From the NCBI RefSeq assembly GCF_943733665.1, contig NZ_OX030782.1, positions 248,001 through 312,000 of the forward strand: a DNA stretch of 64,000 nucleotides, given 5' to 3'. The translations under genes were made by a program, and so were the position numbers. This document shows positions 45,289 through 52,774 of this stretch, in pieces. How positions within the stretch are numbered: position 1 is the stretch's first letter; every line of letters begins with the position of its first letter. The stretch comes from Aquimarina sp. Aq107 (GTDB lineage: Bacteria > Bacteroidota > Bacteroidia > Flavobacteriales > Flavobacteriaceae). The notes beneath the pieces are model-generated. The model worked only from the letters and a program-made list of their open reading frames with translations. It was not told where the DNA came from and searched no databases.

Positions 45289-45488
45289 ATGTTCAAAAAA
45301 TTTCTAAGATCGACGGCATTCAGGTGTTAAACAAATCTGTGCAAAAAGGGATTAACGGAGGATTCTATTTTGATGGAGAGTATGGAGAATGTCCGACTCC
45401 AAATTCCTTTTTTTGTGGAGTTCCTGATCACATTTGCTGTAACGGTCTATGCGTATTACCAGAGCATCCAGCTTGTGGTCTTTTTTAA
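45289..45488 (+). pseudogene. Frameshifted gene for a double-glycine-leader, six-cysteine (knottin-like) peptide
   Basis: An ATG at 45289 reads M-F-K-K and then leaves frame at an A6 run (45295-45300). If the run had seven A, or if the ribosome slipped by -1, the frame continues as ISKIDGIQVLNKSVQKGINGG, a bacteriocin-type leader ending in Gly-Gly (45357-45362). A 41-residue core follows to TAA 45486-45488. The core has six Cys as C-x7-C-x6-CC-x3-C-x7-C, with CCNGLC in the middle, which is the order of inhibitor cystine knots. The leader frame has no ATG and is closed by TAA at 45270. Its own terminator follows after 8 bases. No C39 peptidase-transporter is in the window. It may be a mutated gene, a sequencing error, or use slippage. 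Confidence 0.65.
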
Positions 45489-45496
45489 AACAATCA

Positions 45497-45529
45497 AAAA
45501 GTAAAGCGAACTAAGTTCGCTTTACTTTT
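45497..45529. terminator. Bidirectional intrinsic terminator
   Basis: AAAAGTAAAGCGAAC (45497-45511) and GTTCGCTTTACTTTT (45515-45529) form a perfect 15-bp stem with a TAA loop. It lies between the peptide gene and the convergent thioredoxin-like gene. Its presence right after the peptide supports that the peptide is, or was, a real gene. Confidence 0.9.
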
Positions 45530-45569
45530 GTCTTAATAGGTACTTTCTTTTTTATAAGAGTGTATTTTA

Positions 45570-46454
45570 CTATAGTGATTTTTTCAATTCTTTGACTTTA
45601 TCCACAATTCTTTGGTCCTTATTAAAATCTAAAGAACGTTCATAGTTGCGGATAGCATCCGATAGATTATTGATAATTGCTAGTTTATTGGCCAAACTTA
45701 CATATGCATCAGCTTCTTTTGGGAATAACACAGTATTAAATTTTAGTATTTCTATTGCGTCTATTTGTTTGCCAGCAAAAAACAGCACATTAGCGTAGGT
45801 GTTTAATTCATACATATTTTCTGTAATATCTCTTAGTTCCTTTACAATACTTTCTGAGTTCTTGGATAAAAAATCAGATCCTTTTGTGGTAATAATAGTA
45901 TTCATTTTAGTTACGGAGTAGTAGTTAGGAGTATAATTTCCAGAAAGGATATCCCTAATATCTTCCTCAATGGTTGTCTTGGGAGATTCTACGATCCGCT
46001 GCACTTCTTTGCCGTCTTTATAAAAAATAAACGTAGGCACTCTATGAATGTTTAACCCTTCGTGTTCGCCTCCAGCACTTTGTTTGTAATGTTCGCGATC
46101 TGCATCTACCGCGATTGTAGTTAATCTGTTTAGCGGAAAGTTAGCTGCTTGTAGAACTTTATAAAATTTAGGCACTTCTCTCTTGCTATCTCCACACCAG
46201 GTTCCCATAAATATTTTGATAGTATAGTTCGATAAGTCTGTTTTTATAGAGTTTACTATTTGTTCATCAGGAGTATAGGACTCATAATTTTTAGAGAACC
46301 AAGTGCCATATGGAGCTCTGTTTAATTTTTCGAAATTAATTTTCCCTGTGAGATTAGAGGTTCCTTTAGCGTTCGTTATTTCTTGATTAAATGATTGTGA
46401 ATAGGTATGTGTAGTAATTGATAATAAAATCAATAATTGTATGATTATTTTCAT
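45570..46454 (-). CDS. Thioredoxin-like protein with TPR-like tail, single active-site Cys
   Basis: A 294-residue secreted protein: signal peptide (about 1-20), a thioredoxin fold (about 60-165) and a helical TPR-like C-terminus (about 215-290). The active-site position reads GTWCGDSKRE with Cys87 but Ser90 in place of the second Cys, so a normal dithiol exchange is not possible. HRVPTFIFYKDGKE carries the cis-Pro. It may act through one Cys, or bind partners only. ATG 46454 gives a good signal peptide; a start 17 codons upstream would spoil it. It is convergent with the Cys-rich peptide gene. Confidence 0.82.
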   Translation of the reverse strand: MKIIIQLLILLSITTHTYSQSFNQEITNAKGTSNLTGKINFEKLNRAPYGTWFSKNYESYTPDEQIVNSIKTDLSNYTIKIFMGTWCGDSKREVPKFYKVLQAANFPLNRLTTIAVDADREHYKQSAGGEHEGLNIHRVPTFIFYKDGKEVQRIVESPKTTIEEDIRDILSGNYTPNYYSVTKMNTIITTKGSDFLSKNSESIVKELRDITENMYELNTYANVLFFAGKQIDAIEILKFNTVLFPKEADAYVSLANKLAIINNLSDAIRNYERSLDFNKDQRIVDKVKELKKSL

Positions 46455-46561
46455 TAGAGTAGGATTATAGGATGTATTCTTTGTGATAATATATGACCAA
46501 CCCAAGTTTTTGTAGAATTTGATTATTATCTATGATACTTGGGTTGGAGATATAGTATTTT

Positions 46562-47053
46562 TTATTTGCTTAAAGGGATACCGCTAACAGCATTTTTAAT
46601 TTTAGGAGTTACCATAGCTTTTATTTTTAGGATTTGTTTTCCTACAGCCGAGTTGGTTGTGATCGTTACCTGTTTATTCTGTTGATTAGGTTTACCGTTA
46701 GTGTTGAATTTTACCAACATTTTTTCGGTTGCTCCAGGCGCAATTGGTTCTTTTGGCCAATTAGAAACAGTACAGCCACAACTTCCTTTTGCATTCACAA
46801 TAACCAAAGGCGCATTACCTGTATTGGTAAATGAAAATGTATGCTCCAGAATATCACCTTCTGCTACAGTACCAAAATCGAATTCGGTTTCTGAGAAAGT
46901 CATCACGGCAACGGTATTATTATTTTTTTTCTCAATTGCCTCATTATGCATGGCTATCGTTTCGGAAGCGGTATCGTTGATTGGATTACCACAAGATAAT
47001 AGTGCAAAAGAGAAAATAATGGAGGCTAGTACATAAGTAATCTTGGTTTTCAT
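46562..47053 (-). CDS. DUF1573 lipoprotein
   Basis: A 163-residue lipoprotein (lipobox LLSC, Cys21) with one DUF1573 Ig-like domain (about 55-150). The family marks are FDFGTVAEGDILEHTFSFTNTGNAPLVI and AKGSCGCTVSNWPKEPIAPG, the latter with two conserved Cys. Bacteroidota have many such proteins in the envelope; no biochemical role is known. It is 107 bases upstream of the thioredoxin-like gene on the same strand. Confidence 0.9.
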   Translation of the reverse strand: MKTKITYVLASIIFSFALLSCGNPINDTASETIAMHNEAIEKKNNNTVAVMTFSETEFDFGTVAEGDILEHTFSFTNTGNAPLVIVNAKGSCGCTVSNWPKEPIAPGATEKMLVKFNTNGKPNQQNKQVTITTNSAVGKQILKIKAMVTPKIKNAVSGIPLSK

Positions 47054-47207
47054 GTCTTTAGAATGTTTTAGTTATTACTATTTTTTTTGAATTTTGATTC
47101 TGAACCAAAACTCTAGACATGTGAGCGAAAATCCAATGAAAGTGAGGTGGAAATAGGGACTAGACCCCCGATGGAATTTTAGAATGTGTAAAATAAAGAA
47201 ATGAGAA

Positions 47208-48272
47208 TTACCTGTTTTTATACAGTGTTTTTGCTTCTTCTCGGCTTTCGACCTCTATTTTTTTATAAAGGTTGTTGATATGTGTTTTAATAGTGCTTAC
47301 GCTTAAAAATAGTAAAGAAGCGATCTCTTTATTCGTTTTATCTTGTAGAATTAGATCTAAAATCTTTTTTTCTTGTTGTGTAAGTTTACTTTCTGTTAGC
47401 TTATTAGCGTTCTTGTTTTTTTTCAATCTCTGAAATAGATAAAGGTTTAATGCTATGGACCCAATTAATAAAGATAATATAATCCAGATCCAATACGAGG
47501 TAGTTTTTTCTGGGGTGATCTCTACAGAAAATTTATCGGCAGCTAACTCTGTTTTATATTGTTTTACATAGGGACTATCAGGATACTTTTTTTCTAATCG
47601 TTCTAATAATTGATCATAATAAGTATTCTGCTTTAGATCCTGCAGATAATAGGTATATAAATTATTAGATTTATCGGATAAGAATGAATAGATGTATAAC
47701 TCTGTTAATGGTTCTTGCTGGCTTTTTCCGAATTCTTGTAGGGTATTAAACCATTTTCTAGAATTTACTTTTCTATTAGCTTCACTTCGGTATGAGCTAA
47801 AGGCATACCGCATATCTTCTATAATAGAATCTACTTTAAGAAATGTATTACTCCGTTCATTAGTAGAAACAACTTCACAAAATACTTCTTCTTCTATAGT
47901 AAATGGGAGTGAGATCGTATCTTCATTTTTAGCAATAAAAAGAATTTCTTTACTGTTTAGACAAATCCCATTAAAATGAATGGACTCTTTGTCTTCTTCA
48001 GAGCAATTTTCCGTATGGATTCGATATATCCTGTTTTGAGTAGGGAGATTATTTTCTGTAAATACAAAATAACCCATAGAGTCCGGAATTACTTTTTGGA
48101 TAATTTGTTCTGGATAGATACCAGACATTTTTCTGTAATCTTCTATAAGTGATAAATAGACATTACTTTCTTTATTACTGTTATCAACATACCCTGAAAA
48201 TTGATATTGACTCCAAATTGTAGGAGAGAAGATTAAAAAGGAGATCCAAAGGATAATTTTGATCCATTTCAT
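47208..48272 (-). CDS. Membrane-anchored LuxR-type transcriptional regulator
   Basis: A 354-residue one-component regulator. A signal peptide or first helix (about 3-21) is followed by a periplasmic sensor part (about 22-260) that begins with a beta-strand fold like the DUF4369/carboxypeptidase-regulatory type (YQFSGYVDNSNKESNVYLSL), then one membrane helix (about 264-284) and a cytoplasmic LuxR HTH (about 295-350; LTQQEKKILDLILQDKTNKE, then VSTIKTHINNLYKKI). It thus could sense a periplasmic signal and bind DNA directly. The target genes are not evident; its neighbours are the DUF1573 gene downstream and the divergent YqaE gene. Confidence 0.85.
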   Translation of the reverse strand: MKWIKIILWISFLIFSPTIWSQYQFSGYVDNSNKESNVYLSLIEDYRKMSGIYPEQIIQKVIPDSMGYFVFTENNLPTQNRIYRIHTENCSEEDKESIHFNGICLNSKEILFIAKNEDTISLPFTIEEEVFCEVVSTNERSNTFLKVDSIIEDMRYAFSSYRSEANRKVNSRKWFNTLQEFGKSQQEPLTELYIYSFLSDKSNNLYTYYLQDLKQNTYYDQLLERLEKKYPDSPYVKQYKTELAADKFSVEITPEKTTSYWIWIILSLLIGSIALNLYLFQRLKKNKNANKLTESKLTQQEKKILDLILQDKTNKEIASLLFLSVSTIKTHINNLYKKIEVESREEAKTLYKNR

Positions 48273-48389
48273 AGAATAATGTCAAACTTTTTAGAAACTA
48301 ACCCAATATAAAAATAATTTTAAGATAGAGGTGTAACATAATGAGATATAAGACTACCTATAATTATATTATTTAATCTATTTTTGTTT

Positions 48390-48548
48390 ATGAGTATTTG
48401 GAGAGTTTTATTATCGATTTTTTTCCCACCATTGGCTGTCTTAGATAAAGGATGCGGATCAATTATAATCGTACTTTTATTAACTTTGTGTGGATGGGTT
48501 CCTGGTGTGATAGCAGCATTGGTGATCATAAATAATCCTAATAAATAA
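48390..48548 (+). CDS. YqaE/Pmp3 family small membrane protein
   Basis: A 52-residue protein of the YqaE/Pmp3 family (PF01679). It begins MSIWRVLLSIFFPPLAVLD and continues with KGCGSIIIVLLLTLCGWVPG and a second helix to INNPNK. The FFPPLAV and GWVPGVIAA patterns define the family: two hydrophobic helices that affect membrane potential and stress tolerance. It is shorter than usual gene-call limits and is hidden opposite an 88-codon frame on the other strand. It starts 38 bases before the lipoprotein gene at 48587 and may share its transcript. Confidence 0.92.
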   Translation: MSIWRVLLSIFFPPLAVLDKGCGSIIIVLLLTLCGWVPGVIAALVIINNPNK

Positions 48549-48586
48549 CTTTTAGTTAATTTCTTAAAATTAAAAAAACGAAACAT

Positions 48587-49339
48587 ATGAAAAGAGTTTC
48601 CCTGTTAGTACAGGCATTTTTGGTGGCAGTTCTATTGGTTGGATGCCAATTTTCTGAAGATTTACATATTAATGAAGATGGAACAGGAAAGATATCTTTC
48701 AATTTTGACGGTTCCGAAATTATGCAAATGGGAGGTGATAAAATCACTGAAGGAAAAGAAGAAGTGATCGATTCTACCTTAGTTTTTAAAGATTTTTTAG
48801 AAGAGAAAAAAGATAGTATTGCGCAATTACCAAAGGAGGAGCAGGAAAAACTCAAAAAACTAGAGAGTTTTAAGATGCATATGCTAATGAATCCACAGTC
48901 CAAGGAGATGAAATTCGATTTGTACTCAGAATTTAAAAAAGTGGAAGAATTAGGGGATGTATTTAATAGTTTTAAGACTGCATCTACCATTGGTAATCAG
49001 AAAAAAGCGGGTCCTGCAGGTGATCCATTGGCAGGTTCTAAAGGAGAAGATCCTACTGAAGTGATTTATTCCTATGGAGAAAATAAGTTTAAAAGGATTA
49101 CCAAAATCTTAGATAAGGATAAACTAGAAATGAGCTTGGATAGTTTAGAGCAAATGAAAATGTTTTTAGCAAGTTCTAAGTATAAAATTAATTATCATTT
49201 TCCGAAAAAAATTAAGAAGATATCGTCAGAAAAAGCAATGTTTAGCCAGGATGGAAAGAGTTTTACACTAGAAGTTGGTTTCCTAGAATATATGGCTGAC
49301 CCTACCGTATTAGATGTAGAGGTAGAGTTAGAGAAATAA
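48587..49339 (+). CDS. Hypothetical lipoprotein
   Basis: A 250-residue lipoprotein: the signal peptide ends in LVGC (Cys20). The N-terminus of the mature part (FSEDLHINEDGTGKISFNFDGSEI) is a beta pattern found in Bacteroidota lipoproteins of unknown function. A highly charged helical region lies about 55-120, a Gly/Pro-rich linker about 140-155, and a beta-rich end thereafter. No enzyme motif is seen. It ends at a strong terminator. Confidence 0.78.
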   Translation: MKRVSLLVQAFLVAVLLVGCQFSEDLHINEDGTGKISFNFDGSEIMQMGGDKITEGKEEVIDSTLVFKDFLEEKKDSIAQLPKEEQEKLKKLESFKMHMLMNPQSKEMKFDLYSEFKKVEELGDVFNSFKTASTIGNQKKAGPAGDPLAGSKGEDPTEVIYSYGENKFKRITKILDKDKLEMSLDSLEQMKMFLASSKYKINYHFPKKIKKISSEKAMFSQDGKSFTLEVGFLEYMADPTVLDVEVELEK

Positions 49340-49365
49340 TTACTGTAGAATAATAAAATATAAAT

Positions 49366-49400
49366 ACAAAAGGTGCTGTTCCGAGAACAGCACCTTTTGT
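49366..49400. terminator. Bidirectional intrinsic terminator
   Basis: ACAAAAGGTGCTGTTC (49366-49381) and GAACAGCACCTTTTGT (49385-49400) form a perfect 16-bp stem with a 3-nt loop. It serves the convergent lipoprotein gene and the gene at 49421. Confidence 0.92.
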
Positions 49401-49420
49401 ATTCTTAAGATAAGAAACGA

Positions 49421-50272
49421 TTATATTTTTCCTCTTTTTATAAGTTCGCGAACCATTTCTTTTATGGCTTCACTTCTTTTACTTCCCATAGATAGTTTGA
49501 TATCATGATCCATAATCCCTAATTCTTTTTTGTTTCCGTATATCTTAAAAGTCATAGAATGATAAGAGGCCAATGGGAACTTTTTAGTGTTGAAGATAAA
49601 AAAGTACTCACCACTTACAGTACCTACCTCGCGAATAGCAGAACCAATTAATGTATGATCGCCTTCTTCTACATGAGGATCACCAATATAAATGTTATAC
49701 TTTACCTGATCAACCATACTTTTATTTAGTTGACTATACGCTTTCTCAGAAGGAAAAGCTATTAAGTGGATATCTAGATCATTAAAATCACGTTCTACTC
49801 TATGTTCTTTTCCACTTAGCAGTTTACGTTCTTTGTCTAGTTTTTTTAGTATTCTTTCTGGTCTTTTAGGTGTTTGTTCAACAAGTTCTTCAAACTTTGT
49901 TGTCTGAAAACCTTCTGGAGTAAAAATACCCATCTCCATTGCAAGTTTAAAGATTTTCTTCTTAGATAGAAAATAGTGGTGTTTAGAATTTATTAATAGG
50001 GTATCTTTCGCTTCATCTCTAAAAAATGCATTGTAGGGATATGACTTATCAGAATGAAAAAGTAAAGACGCTACTTTTAAATCTCCGGCTCTAAATATAG
50101 GGTTTTTGTCTAAATCACTTATCTGAAAATGTCTTAGTCCTTTTGCTTTTATTTTTTCAATGTGTGCAACTTTTACTTTGTCAATAAAGACTTCTCCTTT
50201 TTTGACTTTTATTTTTTGGCCAAAAGAAAATACGGAAATGAAAAGAAATACTAAAAGTAATGAATGCTTCAT
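49421..50272 (-). CDS. Secreted hypothetical protein
   Basis: A 283-residue protein with a signal peptide (MKHSLLLVFLFISVFSFGQ). The N-terminal part (KIKVKKGEVFIDKVKVAHIE) is a beta pattern seen in many Bacteroidota envelope proteins. The middle is charged and helical. No conserved catalytic motif is seen and the function is unknown. A candidate -7 element TATATTTG lies at 50309-50302, about 30 bases upstream of the ATG. Confidence 0.75.
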   Translation of the reverse strand: MKHSLLLVFLFISVFSFGQKIKVKKGEVFIDKVKVAHIEKIKAKGLRHFQISDLDKNPIFRAGDLKVASLLFHSDKSYPYNAFFRDEAKDTLLINSKHHYFLSKKKIFKLAMEMGIFTPEGFQTTKFEELVEQTPKRPERILKKLDKERKLLSGKEHRVERDFNDLDIHLIAFPSEKAYSQLNKSMVDQVKYNIYIGDPHVEEGDHTLIGSAIREVGTVSGEYFFIFNTKKFPLASYHSMTFKIYGNKKELGIMDHDIKLSMGSKRSEAIKEMVRELIKRGKI

Positions 50273-50371
50273 ATTTTGGGGTTTATATATTAAAAAGGTG
50301 GCAAATATAGTTATAAATAAGTAGATGGTTTTTAGTGTTTTAGAATGTAGAGAAGAACTTTTTTAATCTCG

Positions 50372-50379
50372 TATCTTTG
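50372..50379 (+). promoter_or_regulatory. -7 promoter element of lipB, leaderless type
   Basis: TATCTTTG fits TAnnTTTG exactly and ends 5 bases before the lipB ATG at 50385. Transcription should therefore begin at or next to the start codon. No TTG at the -33 distance is visible. Confidence 0.5.
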
Positions 50380-50384
50380 CATAG

Positions 50385-51101
50385 ATGAATAAGAAGATAG
50401 AACTACAAGAATTAGGGTTAAAAGATTTTAAGGACACTTGGGAATACCAGGAGGTGCTTTTTAAAGGAATCTTGGACACAAAAATTAAGAATAGAAGGGA
50501 AGATGCTAATCTAGATACCAGTAATTATTTTCTTTTTGTAGAGCATCCACACGTATATACGTTGGGTAAAAGTGGCGATATTAGTAATTTACTATTAGAT
50601 GAGGAGCAACTAAAGCAAAAAGGAGCTACTTTTTATAAAATAAATCGTGGAGGTGATATTACATATCACGGACCTGGACAGATTGTAGGATATCCTATTC
50701 TGGATTTGGATAATTTTTTTACCGATATTCATAAATATTTACGCTTTCTAGAAGAAATGGTTATTCTAACTCTAGCCGAGTATGGAGTTACTGGAGTGAG
50801 AAGTGATGGAGAAACAGGAGTTTGGTTAGATGTAGGTACTCCTTTTGCTCGTAAAATTTGTGCGCTAGGAGTTAGAGCTAGTAGATGGGTTACGATGCAC
50901 GGTTTTGCATTTAATGTAAATGCAGATCTTGGATATTTCGATAATATTATTCCTTGTGGGATTAATGACAAAGCAGTTACATCTCTAAATGTAGAATTGG
51001 GGGTTGAAAAAGTGAATGTAGAAGAAGTGAAAGAAAAATTATTGAAACATTTTATAAAATTGTTTGAAGCAGAAATGATATACCAAAAAACCGAAGTATA
51101 A
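50385..51101 (+). CDS. lipB: Octanoyltransferase LipB
   Basis: A 238-residue enzyme that moves octanoyl from acyl carrier protein to the lipoyl domains of 2-oxo acid dehydrogenases and GcvH. RGGDITYHGPGQIVGYP (88-104) is the family signature. The catalytic pair is Lys157 in ARKICALGVRASRW and Cys191 in IIPCGI. The length is normal for Bacteroidota. It is a single-gene unit with a probable leaderless promoter and a terminator that overlaps its 3' end. Confidence 0.96.
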   Translation: MNKKIELQELGLKDFKDTWEYQEVLFKGILDTKIKNRREDANLDTSNYFLFVEHPHVYTLGKSGDISNLLLDEEQLKQKGATFYKINRGGDITYHGPGQIVGYPILDLDNFFTDIHKYLRFLEEMVILTLAEYGVTGVRSDGETGVWLDVGTPFARKICALGVRASRWVTMHGFAFNVNADLGYFDNIIPCGINDKAVTSLNVELGVEKVNVEEVKEKLLKHFIKLFEAEMIYQKTEV

Positions 51102-51120
51102 AATACCTCGGCTTTCTTTG
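51091..51120 (+). terminator. Terminator overlapping the lipB stop
   Basis: CCGAAGTA (51091-51098) pairs with TACCTCGG (51104-51111) with one mismatch, followed by CTTTCTTTG. The left arm lies in the last lipB codons. Moderate quality. Confidence 0.45.
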
Positions 51121-51152
51121 ACTAAAAACTAAACAAATCAAATAGGTTGGGG

Positions 51153-52181
51153 TTAATTGATTTTATATCCTTCGAACCAGCTACCAGTACCATCTACTCT
51201 AACGTCGCCAGCTCCAAAATTTCTTAGGGATACAAATACTTCTTGTCCAACATTGAGGAAATAGATACCACTTACATCTGTTTTTACATCGTCTCCATCC
51301 ACAATTTGAGTAAAATCGATACCTGTATCCACATTAAAGCTAATTCTAAAAAAAGAAGTTGTAACAGTATTAGATTGTCTTACTACGGCATGTAGATAAT
51401 AATATCCGCTTTCTGGAACCACAAATCTTTTAGTAGTTGTATTAAAAGCGTTGCGCGTATCGTAGGTTCTGATATCCCAGATATCGGTTTCTATCGTTGT
51501 ATTGGCATCTAGATCTTTTACAGCAAAACCATTACCTCTAACTTTAAAAACTACGGGTGTAGTAGTTGCAGTGGCATTATCAACGTAGGTTTTTACGGCT
51601 CTCTCTGTTGGGATGGCATTATTGCTATTGCCTCCTAAAGTTGGATCGATAGAAATTTCATTTGCAGAAGTTCCATTTTCTAATTTTAGATCTCCATTGA
51701 TGTCCAGTTTTGCGGTTGGAGAGCGATCAATACCTACATTACCACTATTTATGTTCTCAATATCATTTCCGTTAGAAATCCATCTAGTGTCACCGGATGT
51801 TATAGCATAAGGAACTGCCATTAATTCGTTGGTTCCAATTTCTGCTCCGTTTAAGGATACAGTTACATAAGATGCAATTCCTCCCCATTGCAGAGTGTCG
51901 AAGTCACCTGTTACTGGCGTTCCGTTACCAATTAATAATGCAAATACACCATTTGTATTCGTAGTAATTGTATGGTTTTCTACATAACTTGCAGCAATAT
52001 CTGGTGCTCCAAATTTTAGGGCTATTTGTATATTGATTGATTCTTCTGCGAGAATATCACCGCTAGCATTTTTGGCCACTCCTTGGTAGTTGATAAAGTT
52101 TTTTTGTGCAGATTGGGCAGAGACCAATGTGCAAATTAGTAAAAGGCTAAAAAGGATTACATTATTTATTACTTTTTTCAT
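51153..52181 (-). CDS. Secreted protein with C-terminal C1q-like domain
   Basis: A 342-residue protein with a signal peptide (to about residue 22). The N-terminal domain (FINYQGVAKNASGDILAEE, then ESINIQIALKFGAP) is a beta module typical of Bacteroidota surface proteins. The middle (GNVGIDRSPTAKLDINGDLKL) is a tail-fibre-like repeat region. The end (about 205-342) matches a C1q/TNF-like jelly roll: FVVPESGYYYLHAVVRQS, then GIYFLNVGQEVFVSLRNF. C1q domains form trimers and bind glycans or proteins. It follows the T9SS type A gene after 24 bases, and the two probably form one unit. Confidence 0.82.
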   Translation of the reverse strand: MKKVINNVILFSLLLICTLVSAQSAQKNFINYQGVAKNASGDILAEESINIQIALKFGAPDIAASYVENHTITTNTNGVFALLIGNGTPVTGDFDTLQWGGIASYVTVSLNGAEIGTNELMAVPYAITSGDTRWISNGNDIENINSGNVGIDRSPTAKLDINGDLKLENGTSANEISIDPTLGGNSNNAIPTERAVKTYVDNATATTTPVVFKVRGNGFAVKDLDANTTIETDIWDIRTYDTRNAFNTTTKRFVVPESGYYYLHAVVRQSNTVTTSFFRISFNVDTGIDFTQIVDGDDVKTDVSGIYFLNVGQEVFVSLRNFGAGDVRVDGTGSWFEGYKIN

Positions 52182-52205
52182 GATTTTAAAAATTTATAAA
52201 TGAGG

Positions 52206-52691
52206 TTATTTTTTGATGATTTTGAATATTTTGTTTTCATTGATTTCAGGAATCGAAATTCTTAATACGTACGTTCCCTGGGCTAATGAGCTTATGTCGA
52301 TCTGATGATTTATCATTGCCGTATTGATTTCTTGAGTAAGTACTTCTTGACCATTAAGGTTATATAAAGAAGCTGTGTAATGATCGATATTCGGAGTCCT
52401 AACCGTAAAGAAGTCTGAAACTGGATTCGGAAATATTTTAATTACTCCGTTTTCTGGTTGGAACTCTTCTGTAGAGAGTTGATTTAAGGAACCAATACCC
52501 GACCAAAACCCTTGATCTATAGACTGCGAATTAGAAATCGTTTCTATAAAGGGTTCGCCAATGGTGAAGTTTAGGATATAAGATGTATTACTATTTACAC
52601 CTCCAGAACTAGAAACCACACTCGTATCAATCGATTGTGCCTGGATGGTCGAGGCAATACATAATAAGGATAAAATTTTTAAAGTTTTCAT
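52206..52691 (-). CDS. Small T9SS type A sorting-domain protein
   Basis: A 161-residue secreted protein: a signal peptide (to about residue 18), a short N-terminal part (NTSYILNFTIGEPFIETIS, then QGFWSG), and a type A T9SS C-terminal domain (about 82-161). The CTD marks are KIFPNPVSDFF, NLNGQEVL, then ISSLAQGTYVLRI and KIFKIIKK at the end. The cargo part is very small, so the protein is nearly only a secretion tag with a short head. It precedes the C1q gene, and the two may interact at the cell surface. Confidence 0.88.
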   Translation of the reverse strand: MKTLKILSLLCIASTIQAQSIDTSVVSSSGGVNSNTSYILNFTIGEPFIETISNSQSIDQGFWSGIGSLNQLSTEEFQPENGVIKIFPNPVSDFFTVRTPNIDHYTASLYNLNGQEVLTQEINTAMINHQIDISSLAQGTYVLRISIPEINENKIFKIIKK

Positions 52692-52774
52692 GACATCTTA
52701 ATTACGTTGTTTCACATTAGTGAGACGCAGTATTAAAATGTCAACATGAAATCTTTATAAAATTTAAATAGGTG

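Noticed and set aside
48320..48586. 88-codon minus-strand frame
   Set aside because: It covers the opposite strand of the YqaE/Pmp3 gene, which has full family motifs on the plus strand.
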